Assembly: GCF_034424525.1 (NCBI RefSeq)
Contig: NZ_CP139979.1
Coordinates: 62,001-126,000 of the forward strand
Direction of reading: 5' to 3'
Length of the DNA stretch: 64,000 nucleotides
Source of the DNA: Sphingobium yanoikuyae
Lineage (GTDB): Bacteria; Pseudomonadota; Alphaproteobacteria; Sphingomonadales; Sphingomonadaceae
Below are positions 1 to 7,791 of the stretch, one piece after another. Positions within the stretch are counted from its first letter, which is position 1. Each line of letters starts with the position of its first letter. Below the pieces are notes generated by a model. It was given only the letters and a program-made list of their open reading frames with translations. It had not been told where the DNA came from and did not search any database. Made by a program: the position numbers and the translations under genes.

Positions 1-127
1 CGGCGCCGCGGCCATGCAATTGTCGGCACATGCTTTTGTCGCCGCGCCCGATCCGCTAAGCAGGCGCTGGTGACGCCGATCCTTTCCCCCTTCGTCCGTT
101 CCGGCCGGACCCGCACAGCCCTTTGAC
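1..127. other. Left edge, unresolved 3' end of an upstream gene or spacer
   Basis: One forward frame is open from the window edge to a TGA at 124-126, two bases before the next start, and another stops at 71-73. Neither short peptide shows a recognisable motif. An assimilatory nitrate/nitrite neighbour would be plausible upstream of a NasA-like gene, but nothing here proves it. Confidence 0.3.
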
Positions 128-1765
128 ATGGCCGTGATACGCACGCTTTGCGGCCGGTGCGGCGTCGGCTGTGGCCTGCGCGCCATCACCGGCGAGGATC
201 GCGACCTGATGGTCGAGGGCGACCGGATGCATCCGGCCAATGCCGGGCGGCTGTGCATCCGCGGGCTGGAGATCGCGGAAGAGGTCGGGCTGGAAGGGCG
301 ATTGCTCCAGCCGATCATCGACGGTCGGCCGCAACGCTGGGAGAAGGCGATCGCGCAGGTCGCCCGGCGCTTGTCGGCGGTGATCGCCCAGCATGGCCCG
401 GACAGCGTGGCGCTGCATGTCGGCGACGGTCTGCTGACCGAGGATTATTATGTCGCCAACAAGCTGATGAAGGGCTTCATCGGTTCGGCCCATGTCGATG
501 CGGGCTGGGCGGCGAATGACGGCGCGGCGCTGGCGCAGCGCGCGGCCTATGGCGAGGATGTGATGCCCGCCGCCTATGAGGATATCGAGCGGGCCGAACT
601 GATCCTGATGATCGGCGCGGATCTGGCGCAGGAACATCCGGTGCTGAATGCGCGGATCGCGGCGGCGCGGGCCGATCAGGGCGTCGAACTGCTGTTGCTG
701 GCGGCGCCGGGCGAGGGGACGAGCATCGAGGCCGACCTGCGCATCGAAATGCCGCGCGACGGCATGGCGTCCTGGATCGCCGGACTGCTGCGCCATTGCC
801 ATGATGTCGGCGCGACCGATGGCGACTATCTGGCGCGCAGTGTCAGCGTACCCGACGATTTCTGGGCGCAACTGTGGACCCGCCATGATCTGTGGTCGGT
901 GGCGCGCAGTTGCGGCCTGTCGCCGGTGGAGCTTCGCGCGCTCTATGACCGGATCGCCGCCGTGCCGCGGATCGTGACGCTGTTTGGCGGCGCGGACGAG
1001 GGGCTGGCGCGGGCGGTGATCGATTTCCATCTGGCAACCGGACGGATTGGCAGGCCGGGGGCGACGCCCTTTGCCATGACGGCCGCGGCCAATGGCATGG
1101 GCGGGCGCGAGGTCGGCTGCAATGCGACGGGGCTTGCGGCGCATCGCGGCTTCACGGCAGAGGCGATGGCCGAAATAGATCGCTTCTGGTCGGCCGAGGC
1201 GATGGCGACCGGGCCGGGGCTGGATGGTGCGGAACTGGCCGACGCGGTGCGGGACGGGCGCATCCGCGCGCTGTGGAGCATAAGCGGCGACGGCATCGAT
1301 CCGGCCTGGCTGCGCGCGGCGCTGGACGTGGTGCCGCTGGCGATCCGCTCCACCCCCTGGGCCGATCCCGAGCGGGACGGGCGCGGTATCGCGCTGCCAT
1401 CGGCCAGTTGGGTCGAGAAGGACGGCACGCTGACCGGGGCGGACCGGCTGATCAGCCGCCAGCGCCGGCTGTTCCCGCTGCCCGGTGAAGCGAAGCCCGA
1501 CTGGTGGATCGTCACCCAGGTCGCGCGCGCCATGGGCTGGCAGGCGGCATTTCATTATGAATGGGCGGCGGAAATCTATCGCGAGCATGTGCGCCTGACC
1601 GCCTATGGCAATGACGGTGCGCGCTTGCTCAACCTGCGCCGCCATGCCCCGATTTCCAACCCCGCCTATGAGGAACTGACCCCGTGGCGCTGGGGCGAGC
1701 TGCCGTTCGACGAGGGGCGCTTCCCGACGCCGGACGGCAAGGCCCGCCTGCTGCCCTTGTCCTAG
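128..1765 (+). CDS. NasA-like molybdopterin oxidoreductase, C-terminally truncated
   Basis: Catalytic subunit type of the bis-MGD molybdoenzyme family (assimilatory nitrate reductase / formate dehydrogenase-like), expected in the cytoplasm. The N-terminus carries the [4Fe-4S] ligands C8, C11, C15 and C43 (C-x2-C-x3-C-x27-C), and the body resembles the molybdopterin domain, ending in a F-x-TPDGKAR motif. In this family that motif is normally followed by a molybdopterin-dinucleotide-binding domain, and nitrate reductases of the family are roughly 700-900 residues. This protein stops at 545 residues, immediately after the motif. I see no continuation of the missing domain in any frame downstream. 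It may be a degraded or deleted gene, or a short variant. Activity is therefore doubtful, while the family assignment is good. Confidence 0.8.
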   Translation: MAVIRTLCGRCGVGCGLRAITGEDRDLMVEGDRMHPANAGRLCIRGLEIAEEVGLEGRLLQPIIDGRPQRWEKAIAQVARRLSAVIAQHGPDSVALHVGDGLLTEDYYVANKLMKGFIGSAHVDAGWAANDGAALAQRAAYGEDVMPAAYEDIERAELILMIGADLAQEHPVLNARIAAARADQGVELLLLAAPGEGTSIEADLRIEMPRDGMASWIAGLLRHCHDVGATDGDYLARSVSVPDDFWAQLWTRHDLWSVARSCGLSPVELRALYDRIAAVPRIVTLFGGADEGLARAVIDFHLATGRIGRPGATPFAMTAAANGMGGREVGCNATGLAAHRGFTAEAMAEIDRFWSAEAMATGPGLDGAELADAVRDGRIRALWSISGDGIDPAWLRAALDVVPLAIRSTPWADPERDGRGIALPSASWVEKDGTLTGADRLISRQRRLFPLPGEAKPDWWIVTQVARAMGWQAAFHYEWAAEIYREHVRLTAYGNDGARLLNLRRHAPISNPAYEELTPWRWGELPFDEGRFPTPDGKARLLPLS

Positions 1766-1795
1766 GCGGTAGATCGCCGGGCGACGGGGCGCCGA

Positions 1796-1969
1796 CGCGA
1801 CAGTAGAAAGTTCACACCGTTGTGCGGCATGTGGTGGCGCGTCTTTTGGCGGATTGGCGTCAGGTCGGTCGGCGCGGGGTAATGGCCGCGCGACGATCAG
1901 GCGCCGGTGTCGCGCCTGCGACGCGACAGCGAGGCGACAGGGAAAGGACAGCGACGCGACAGTGTCGCG
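1796..1969. repeat. Cluster of cgcgaca / tgtcgcg heptamers
   Basis: Five exact copies of one heptamer occur within 174 bases: forward at 1796-1802, 1922-1928 and 1955-1961, inverted at 1908-1914 and 1963-1969. Two pairs form short palindromes: 1908-1928 has a 7-base loop, and 1954-1970 has 8-bp arms around one base. This lies directly after the truncated oxidoreductase. It could be a protein-binding array or the remains of a repeat; function is unknown. Confidence 0.6.
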
Positions 1970-2083
1970 TGGGCGGCGGCAGTGGAGGCGGGAAAGGGCG
2001 CGGCGTTCCATCGAAGCATGTGGAACAGAAAGGGCGAGAGTAGGAAAGCGATGGGGCTGCTACCGACCAAATGCGGCTGTAAA

Positions 2084-2223
2084 ATCCTCCCCTGCAAGGG
2101 GAGGGGGACCACGAAGTGGTGGAGGGGTGTCGCCCTATCGAGAGGGAGATACCCCTCCGTCTGGCCTTCGGCCAGTTCAAGGGAGACACGGGTCTCCCTT
2201 GAACTCCCCTTGCAGGGGAGGAT
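2084..2223. repeat. Composite inverted repeat (family B, full copy)
   Basis: Perfect 19-bp inverted arms lie at 2084-2102 and 2205-2223. Inside are a perfect 13-bp hairpin (2175-2187 / 2192-2204, loop acgg) and smaller ccac-gaa-gtgg and ggcc-ttc-ggcc type hairpins. The same building blocks recur near 5728, 37890 and 46111, so this is a dispersed intergenic element. The rest of the 570-base gap 1766-2335 contains no convincing gene. Confidence 0.85.
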
Positions 2224-2335
2224 GGTCTGAAAACGACCATTTGTTGCCTTTGATATGGTGTTTTCCGCTTTCCAATTGCAGACATTTCCAGCAACTTTGA
2301 GGAAGCTGGCTTACGGGCATGGGTTGACAGAAAAT

Positions 2336-3058
2336 ATGATGGGTCGGTCGCTCCTTTGGCTTGCAGCGAGTATTCCTCCATTGATGCTCGCGGCATGCAC
2401 TGCTCAGCAGGTGCCGACGAGCAATGAAGAGAATAATGCGCTTTGCCGAATGCTCCCAGGAAAATCTGAAGCGATTAGATCTTCAAAATCAGGTATCCAG
2501 TATCTCCCGCCTTCGTTTGGGAAGGTTATGCACATTTGTAAATTCAAGGGTTATCCGGAATGCTTTCCTAAGATCAGTAATTTTGAGAGTGAATGGTATT
2601 CCAACCATTGGGAAGCCGCAACGGAGCCATCTCTTTTTGAAATTTCAAACGCCCAAAAGTATGCCGGAGACAGTGTTCTCAGATTCACATGGCTCCCGAC
2701 GTTTCATCATCCGGTGATTGTCCGTTTCGAAACGTCCGCAGGCACCACTAATTTTATAGCGAAGGAGCTTTCCGGTGCCGGGGGTTATGAACCGGGTAGT
2801 ATCTCTCGGCAAATCAATCGGAAACTCAGTTCCTTAGAAGCGCACCAAGTGGAGCGCGCGATGGCGAGGGCTAGCCCGTTCAATGAACCGCCCGAAAATT
2901 GCGGCGGCGGCTCGGATGGTAGTCGATGGATACTCGAACGCGCTCGTAAGGGCAGTTACGAATATGCCGACCGTTGGTCGCCTCAGAAGGGGGCAATGCG
3001 CGATTTTGGACTGCTGACCTTAAAACTGACCGGTTGGGAATTTGAGGAAATCTATTAA
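2336..3058 (+). CDS. Hypothetical AT-rich lipoprotein
   Basis: I do not recognise the family. The frame is open from 2255, but the start at 2336 gives a clean lipoprotein signal: two Met, a short charged stretch, a hydrophobic core and a lipobox LMLAAC, so the mature protein would be lipid-anchored at the cell envelope. The mature part has several Cys and a conserved-looking C-terminus rich in aromatic residues (RWSP, LTGWEFEEIY). Base composition is far lower in GC than the neighbours (about 42% in the sampled bases 2461-2520), and codon use differs, which suggests horizontal acquisition. No neighbour is clearly linked to it. Start and function are uncertain. Confidence 0.65.
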   Translation: MMGRSLLWLAASIPPLMLAACTAQQVPTSNEENNALCRMLPGKSEAIRSSKSGIQYLPPSFGKVMHICKFKGYPECFPKISNFESEWYSNHWEAATEPSLFEISNAQKYAGDSVLRFTWLPTFHHPVIVRFETSAGTTNFIAKELSGAGGYEPGSISRQINRKLSSLEAHQVERAMARASPFNEPPENCGGGSDGSRWILERARKGSYEYADRWSPQKGAMRDFGLLTLKLTGWEFEEIY

Positions 3059-3196
3059 AGAAATAGCAGGTCGTTTTACTTGCTCGGCTCGCATTCTGAA
3101 TGCCAGGTAACGGCATCCTATCGCCACGAGCAGACTGTCCGCTCCCCACCCAACTTTGCCACCCCAGCGGAGGGCCGGGGTATATTCTAGACCGGT

Positions 3197-4366
3197 TCAG
3201 CCTCGCGCGATGCCTGTGAGATGATCGAGCAGGGCGTCGCCATTGGCGGTCCAGGTGAAGCGCAGGGCGGCGGCGCGAACGGCGTCGCGTTCGGGCGGGT
3301 CTGCCAATATGTCGGCGATCGCTTCGGCCAGGGCTTCGGGTTCGCGATCGACGATCTTGCCGGCTTCGGGGCGATCGAGCAGTTCGCGGGCGCCGCCGAC
3401 ATCGGTGATGACGATCGGCGTGCCGCAGGCGAGCGATTCCACCCAGGCATTGGCGAGCCCTTCGGATTCCGACGGCAGCGCCATCACGTCGGCGGCGGCA
3501 TAGAGGCGCGGCAAGCGGTCGTGCGGCACCGAGCCGAGGAAGCCGATGCGCCGTTCGACGCCCAGTTCCTGCGCGAGATTTTCGAGCATCCGGCGATATT
3601 GGCCCTGGCCGGCGAGCAGCAGGGTGGTGCCGGGTAGCAGCGGCAAGGCGCGGACCAGAATATCCTGGCCCTTGCGCGGGATGAGCGCGCCGACGCAGAG
3701 GATCAGCGGCCCTTCGAAGCCGAGCGCGGCCTTGGCCTGATCGCGGTCGGCGATCTCGAAGCGGTCGAGGTCGACGCCGGTATAATGGACCCGGATCTTG
3801 TCGGCATCGATGCCCATCCGGCCCATGGAACGGCGCATCGCGGCCGAGACGGCGAGCAGGCCGGCGGCGCCGTCGGCGGCGCGCTTCACCATCTTCCTGG
3901 TGCCGCGCTGTGTGCCCCAATGATGAATGTCGGCGCCGCGCGCCTTGACCGAATAGGGGATGCCAAGCGCCTTCGACAGGCGCTGGGCCACCGGGCCGTC
4001 GGGGAAGAAGAAGCTGGCGTCGATCACGTCGAACGGGGTCTGGGCGTGCAGCCGCTTGACCAGCGGCAGGATGGCGCGGGTCATGGTGAGGACATTGGTG
4101 CGGCCGCCGAATTTCGGGATGATCGGGAAGGTCGGCCGATAGACGGTCAGATCCTTCCACCTTTCCTTGGGTGGCAGGGCGCGCAGCGGGGCATAGCGGC
4201 CGGCGCGCGACAGCGGCCAGGGCGGCATGCCGATCGGGGCGACGACGGTGACGCTGACGTCGGGGCGGCTCGCCAGTTCGCGCGCCTGTCGCTCCACGAA
4301 AACGCCGAAATTGGGCCGGCTCATGTCCGGGAAGAGCGTGGAAAGCGTGAGGACGTTGAGTGTCAT
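3197..4366 (-). CDS. GT4-family glycosyltransferase
   Basis: A 389-residue GT-B fold glycosyltransferase that would transfer a sugar from a nucleotide-sugar donor, probably to a cell-surface glycan or lipid-linked acceptor on the cytoplasmic face. The N-terminal acceptor domain has a glycine-containing loop near residues 17-25 (RPNFGVFVE). The C-terminal donor domain has the PRKGQ segment (230-234) and the retaining GT4 E-x7-E signature at E302/E310, followed by ACGTPIV. A good Shine-Dalgarno (gggaggg) precedes the ATG. It stands alone, with no polysaccharide cluster beside it, so the substrate cannot be inferred. The 138-base gap behind its stop (3059-3196) shows only a weak imperfect hairpin. 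Confidence 0.88.
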   Translation of the reverse strand: MTLNVLTLSTLFPDMSRPNFGVFVERQARELASRPDVSVTVVAPIGMPPWPLSRAGRYAPLRALPPKERWKDLTVYRPTFPIIPKFGGRTNVLTMTRAILPLVKRLHAQTPFDVIDASFFFPDGPVAQRLSKALGIPYSVKARGADIHHWGTQRGTRKMVKRAADGAAGLLAVSAAMRRSMGRMGIDADKIRVHYTGVDLDRFEIADRDQAKAALGFEGPLILCVGALIPRKGQDILVRALPLLPGTTLLLAGQGQYRRMLENLAQELGVERRIGFLGSVPHDRLPRLYAAADVMALPSESEGLANAWVESLACGTPIVITDVGGARELLDRPEAGKIVDREPEALAEAIADILADPPERDAVRAAALRFTWTANGDALLDHLTGIARG

Positions 4367-4423
4367 GGGCCCTCCCTACTGCATGTCGGTTAAGCGAGGC
4401 TTAGGCGTGGTGGGGGCGCTTGG

Positions 4424-4987
4424 CTATAGCCGTCGGACGAGTTGCACCGCCACTGCGCCCCAGGGTGGGTCGGTCAGTACCTGTTGCCGGGCGCCATGGC
4501 CGAGCGGCAATATCTGGAGCCGGTCGCCCTCGCGGCCGATGAGGCGGCCGAACAGGAAGCGGCCGGCGGGGCGGGGGAAGAGGACGTCGCGGTTCAAGGC
4601 GCTGGCGAAATCGGCCGGGGCGATGCGACGGCACCAGATGGCGTCGCCGCTGCGATAGTCGCCGATGCTGGCATTGACCTGGATGCCGATCATGCCGTCG
4701 GCGGGCACGGGTGGCGGGAAGGACAGGGCGCGGACCGGCGCGCGCGCGCCCTCCGGCCCGAGCAGGGCGGCGACGGGCACTTCGCTCTGGCCGGGCAGGG
4801 CGACCAGTTCCGCGCTGGTGACGCCGAGTGCGTCGGCAATCCGGTTCAGCCATTTGACCGAGACGGTGCGGGTGCCGGTTTCGAGCCGGCCGATGGTCTG
4901 GGCGGTGGTAGGCGGCAGGCAGAGCAGGCCCACCTGTTCCAGCGTCAGGCCCTTGGCCTTGCGGACCTCGCGGATGCGGGTGATCAT
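4424..4987 (-). CDS. XRE-family transcriptional regulator
   Basis: Residues 1-65 form a lambda-repressor-type helix-turn-helix (RKAKGLTLEQVG ... RLETGTRTVSVKWLNRIADALGV). The remaining ~120 residues resemble the C-terminal sensing half of S24/LexA-like repressors (a beta-rich segment with GMIGIQVN and GDAIWCRRI), but no Ser-Lys protease dyad could be assigned with confidence. The ATG has a GAGGA ribosome-binding site at good spacing. It is transcribed divergently from the DUF6456-type gene starting at 5088, so the 100-base gap is the likely operator region and autoregulation is plausible. Ligand and targets are unknown. Confidence 0.82.
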   Translation of the reverse strand: MITRIREVRKAKGLTLEQVGLLCLPPTTAQTIGRLETGTRTVSVKWLNRIADALGVTSAELVALPGQSEVPVAALLGPEGARAPVRALSFPPPVPADGMIGIQVNASIGDYRSGDAIWCRRIAPADFASALNRDVLFPRPAGRFLFGRLIGREGDRLQILPLGHGARQQVLTDPPWGAVAVQLVRRL

Positions 4988-5087
4988 GGCTGTCCTCGGG
5001 TTGATAACCTATTTGGTTTTCTCTTTCCTACAGATTATCCGTCGTGGCAAGCCCCTGGCCTTCGCCACCCTGTCAGGAGATGCCGCC

Positions 5088-5546
5088 ATGGCCACCCAGT
5101 TTGTCGACCAGATGATCGAAGACCCTGCCGGCAAGATGCAGGCGGTGAAACTGCATCTGGGGGAATCGCCGCTCGGCTGGCTGCATGCACGCGGCCATGT
5201 GAGCGACCGGCAACTGGCGGCGGGGGAGAGGTTGCGGCGCGACTGGGAGCAGGCGGGATTGGGCGCGCGGGTGACGATGCGCTGGGACGGGGCACCGGCG
5301 GAGCGGCGACGGGGCGGCGCGGCGGCGATGCCCGATCCGAGCGCCGCGCAGCTGTCGGCGCGCGAGCGGTTCGACGGCGCGGTGCGGGCGGCGGGGCCGG
5401 GACTGGCCGACATATTGTGGCGGGTGGTGTGCGCGGGTGAGGGGCTGGGGCCGGCGGAACGGGCGCTGGGCTGGCCCAGTCGCGCGGGCAAGCTGGTGCT
5501 GGGACTGGCGCTCGACCGGGTGGCGGACTGGTATCGGATGGGGTGA
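5088..5546 (+). CDS. DUF6456-like conserved protein
   Basis: A 152-residue cytoplasmic protein without signal peptide or TM helix. Residues ~85-150 (SARERFDGAVRAAG ... LVLGLALDRVADWY) match my memory of the alphaproteobacterial DUF6456 domain, a small helical module of unknown role that in some proteins is fused to DNA-binding domains. The N-terminal half (SPLGWLHARGHVSDRQLAAGERLRRDWE) is also helical and typical of the family. Start at 5088 is supported by AGGAGA at 5075-5080. It faces an XRE regulator divergently, so the two may be coregulated. The name is from recognition only. Confidence 0.65.
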   Translation: MATQFVDQMIEDPAGKMQAVKLHLGESPLGWLHARGHVSDRQLAAGERLRRDWEQAGLGARVTMRWDGAPAERRRGGAAAMPDPSAAQLSARERFDGAVRAAGPGLADILWRVVCAGEGLGPAERALGWPSRAGKLVLGLALDRVADWYRMG

Positions 5547-5561
5547 GGGGGGCTAAATGAA

Positions 5562-5662
5562 CCGTCCGGGCTGAGCGAAGTCGAAGCCTTCGGCCGAGCG
5601 GCGCGAGGCGATGACTTCGCCTTCGCTCAGTCATGCCCTTCGACTTCGCTCAGGGCGAACGG
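5562..5662. repeat. Dispersed palindromic repeat (family A, copy 1)
   Basis: Left arm ccgtccgggctgagcgaag and right arm cttcgctcagggcgaacgg are near-perfect inverted repeats about 100 bases apart. A second internal copy of the cttcgctcag core makes this copy more complex than the others (32048, 34608, 35734). It lies behind the DUF6456-like gene in the gap to the convergent nudix gene. Confidence 0.85.
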
Positions 5663-5727
5663 AATAAATATGCAGCGGCCCGTAGCGCCTAGGCCATGGA
5701 CCCCGCTGCGCTTGCTACCCACCCCAA

Positions 5728-5748
5728 CCCCTCCCTGGAAGGGAGGGG
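5728..5748. terminator. Hairpin downstream of the nudix operon, family B fragment
   Basis: A perfect 9-bp stem (5728-5736 / 5740-5748, 3-base loop) of pure C/T against A/G sits 17 bases beyond the stop of the minus-strand nudix gene. There is no clear U-tract, so termination is only a guess. The arms match the ctcccct-type building block of repeat family B. Confidence 0.45.
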
Positions 5749-5764
5749 CGCGGTATGTTTGCAT

Positions 5765-6307
5765 TCAGGCCAAGAATCCTGCGCCGAGGAGCAGGAGCAG
5801 CTTTACGTCCATGGCGAAGCCCTGGTCGCGCCAGGCTGCGATCTGGTCCGGCAGGGTGGCGAGGGGGACGCGGTGGACGCGGATATCCTCGCTGTCGACG
5901 CCGCCGCCATCGCCGGTCTTCACCAGATCATGGGCGCGGAACAGGGTGAAGCTTTCCGAGACCATGCCGGGCGAGCTGAAAAATTCGCCGAGCGATTCGA
6001 GGCGACCGGGGAGATAGCCGGTCTCTTCCTCCAGTTCGCGGCTGGCGGCGAGGCTGGCCTCCTCGCCGGCGTCATGATCGCCGACGAGGCCCGCGGGCAG
6101 TTCGATGCAGCGCTTGCCGAGCGGCACGCGATACTGGTCGACCAGCAGGACATGGCGGCCGTCTGCATCCTCGTCGATCGCCAGGATGACGGCGGCGCGG
6201 ATGCCGCGGGCGCGGCCGACATATTCCCATTTGCCGCGCGTCTTCGCGGTGATGAAGCGCCCGGTCCACATGGTTTCCTCGGGCGCATTCCAGTCATTAT
6301 CGCTCAT
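5765..6307 (-). CDS. Nudix hydrolase (ADP-ribose pyrophosphatase type)
   Basis: A 180-residue Nudix enzyme that would hydrolyse a nucleoside diphosphate linked to another moiety; ADP-ribose or another ADP-sugar is the best guess from overall similarity. The Nudix box is complete: G76-x5-E82-x7-R90-E-L-E-E-E-T-G97. The upstream segment (VLLVDQYRVPLGKRCIELPAG) is typical of the ADP-sugar subfamily. Its ATG overlaps the stop of the preceding TPM-domain gene (ATGA), so it is translationally coupled and is the last gene of the lemA operon. Confidence 0.88.
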   Translation of the reverse strand: MSDNDWNAPEETMWTGRFITAKTRGKWEYVGRARGIRAAVILAIDEDADGRHVLLVDQYRVPLGKRCIELPAGLVGDHDAGEEASLAASRELEEETGYLPGRLESLGEFFSSPGMVSESFTLFRAHDLVKTGDGGGVDSEDIRVHRVPLATLPDQIAAWRDQGFAMDVKLLLLLGAGFLA

Positions 6308-6984
6308 AATTCGATCAGTCTGTCCGGCAGTTCGTTGATGTCGTCGGCGGCGCGGGGGAAGTGCGGCGCCAGAATCGCGCCGACCCGGCCGATGGCGAGG
6401 GCAAGGCCTTCGCCCGGCCGGTCGTCGCGCACCGCATCGATCAGCAGCGCCATCGCCTCGCCCCAGGCTTCCGGCGTGACGCGATCGTTGATCGCCTTGT
6501 CGGCGACGATTTCGGCGCGATGCTCGTCGAGCGAGAGATAGATGAGCACGCCGGTGCGGCCGGCGGTGCGGGCCTCTGCGGCGGCGCGGAACAGCAATAT
6601 GGCGCGGCGGCGCACCCGGCGGGCCTTGGTCGCGCGCGGGGTGAGCGCCATGCGCAGTGGCATGATCGCGAGGAGGTAGCGCACCACCAGGAAGTCGAGG
6701 ATCAGGTCGCCCAGCAGGATGGTCAGCATCTTCCAGTCGGCGACCTGATGGTCCCAATCGCCCAGCAGCCGGCCGGCCAGGTCGCGCAGATAGTCCGGGA
6801 AGAAGGCGAAGAAAGCGAGGGCGACGAACACGGTGCCGATCGCCCAGTGCAGGCCGACATCATGATAGGCGTCGGATCGACGCGCGACAATCGGCACGAT
6901 CTCGCCCGATGTCTGCTTTTCGGCCTCCATCACGGCGGCCGAGACAAGGTCATGATCGCGTTCGCTGAACTGTACCGGCTTCAC
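6304..6984 (-). CDS. TPM-domain membrane protein
   Basis: A 226-residue protein of the TPM (YgcG-related) family. N-terminal residues ~10-40 (SAAVMEAEKQTSGEIVPIVARRSD) and the C-terminal part (VLIYLSLDEHRAEIVADKAI) are the split signature of the domain; between them lie two or three hydrophobic helices (~45-65, 85-110), so it is a membrane protein. Start is GTG at 6984, overlapping the TGA of the upstream TPM gene (GTGA). Biochemical activity is unproven in most members; some are described as phosphatases. It probably works with the secreted partner encoded just before it. Confidence 0.82.
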   Translation of the reverse strand: MKPVQFSERDHDLVSAAVMEAEKQTSGEIVPIVARRSDAYHDVGLHWAIGTVFVALAFFAFFPDYLRDLAGRLLGDWDHQVADWKMLTILLGDLILDFLVVRYLLAIMPLRMALTPRATKARRVRRRAILLFRAAAEARTAGRTGVLIYLSLDEHRAEIVADKAINDRVTPEAWGEAMALLIDAVRDDRPGEGLALAIGRVGAILAPHFPRAADDINELPDRLIEL

Positions 6985-7781
6985 CAGCTGCCTCCCGCAC
7001 CGCCGCCGCCGAAGCTGCCGCCACCGCCGGAAAAACCGCCGTCATCGCCGCCGCCCCAGCCACCGCCGCCACTGCCCCAACCGGAACCGCCGCCGCTGCC
7101 CCATCCGCTGTCGGACGGGCCCCAGATGATGACAGGGCCGGCACCGCCGCGATAGCGGCGACCGCGACCGCCGCGGCTGGCGAACATCGATATGCCGACG
7201 ATGACGATCACGATGACCCAGAAGACCAGCATCACGGCGCCGCCGCCGCTGTCACCCTTACGCTGCTCCGCCTCGGCTGCGGCGGCGCGTGCCTTTGCCT
7301 CCTCGGGCGGCAGGGTCAGCAGGGTGGCGAGTTCGTTGACGCCCGCATCGATGCCGCCGGGAAAGTCGCCCGCCTTGAAGCGCGGGATGATGGCGGTGCG
7401 ATAGATGCGCGAGGCGAGCGCGTCGGTGACGATACCCTCGACACCATAGCCGGTGGCGATCCAAACCTTGCGCTCGTTCGGGGCGACCAGCAGGATCGTG
7501 CCGTCGTCTTTTTCCTTGCTGCCGATGCCCCAGCTGCGACCTAGCTGATAGGCATAGTCACCAATCTCATAGCCCTGGAGATCGGGCACGGTGGCGACCA
7601 CCACCTGCCGGCCGCTCTGCTTGTCGAGCGCGGCCAGCTTGGCGGTCAGCGCCTGCTCCTGCTGCGGCGAGAGCAGGTTGGCGGCATCGACCACCTGGCC
7701 GGTCAGCTTGGGAAAGGTCTGTGCCTGCGCCGCCGGTATGAAGACCAGCAGCGCAAGGACCAGCAGCAGGCGCCGCATCAT
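6981..7781 (-). CDS. TPM-domain protein with signal peptide and Gly-rich tail (YgcG-like)
   Basis: The start at 7781 gives an N-terminal signal peptide (MMRRLLLVLALLVF ... AQA), a ~130-residue TPM domain (residues ~28-165, with ATGYGVEG and the VVVATVPDLQG strand), a TM helix (~185-207, VFWVIVIVIVGISMF) and a 60-residue Gly/Ser/Trp-rich tail. This is the usual YgcG order, anchored in the inner membrane with the domain in the periplasm. The frame is open up to 7871, but that extension is charged and overlaps lemA. It follows lemA by 10 bases. LemA and TPM proteins commonly occur together; their joint role is not established. Confidence 0.87.
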   Translation of the reverse strand: MMRRLLLVLALLVFIPAAQAQTFPKLTGQVVDAANLLSPQQEQALTAKLAALDKQSGRQVVVATVPDLQGYEIGDYAYQLGRSWGIGSKEKDDGTILLVAPNERKVWIATGYGVEGIVTDALASRIYRTAIIPRFKAGDFPGGIDAGVNELATLLTLPPEEAKARAAAAEAEQRKGDSGGGAVMLVFWVIVIVIVGISMFASRGGRGRRYRGGAGPVIIWGPSDSGWGSGGGSGWGSGGGGWGGGDDGGFSGGGGSFGGGGAGGSW

Positions 7782-7791
7782 CGTTATCGGC

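Noticed and set aside
56..2011. 651-codon open frame on the minus strand opposite the oxidoreductase
   Set aside because: Arg/Pro/Gly-rich translation without motifs; typical shadow in GC-rich DNA, and the plus-strand frame has clear family motifs.
3155..3182. Possible copy of the mtaB repeat after the AT-rich gene
   Set aside because: Only a short imperfect ccccagc/gccgggg match; not enough to call.
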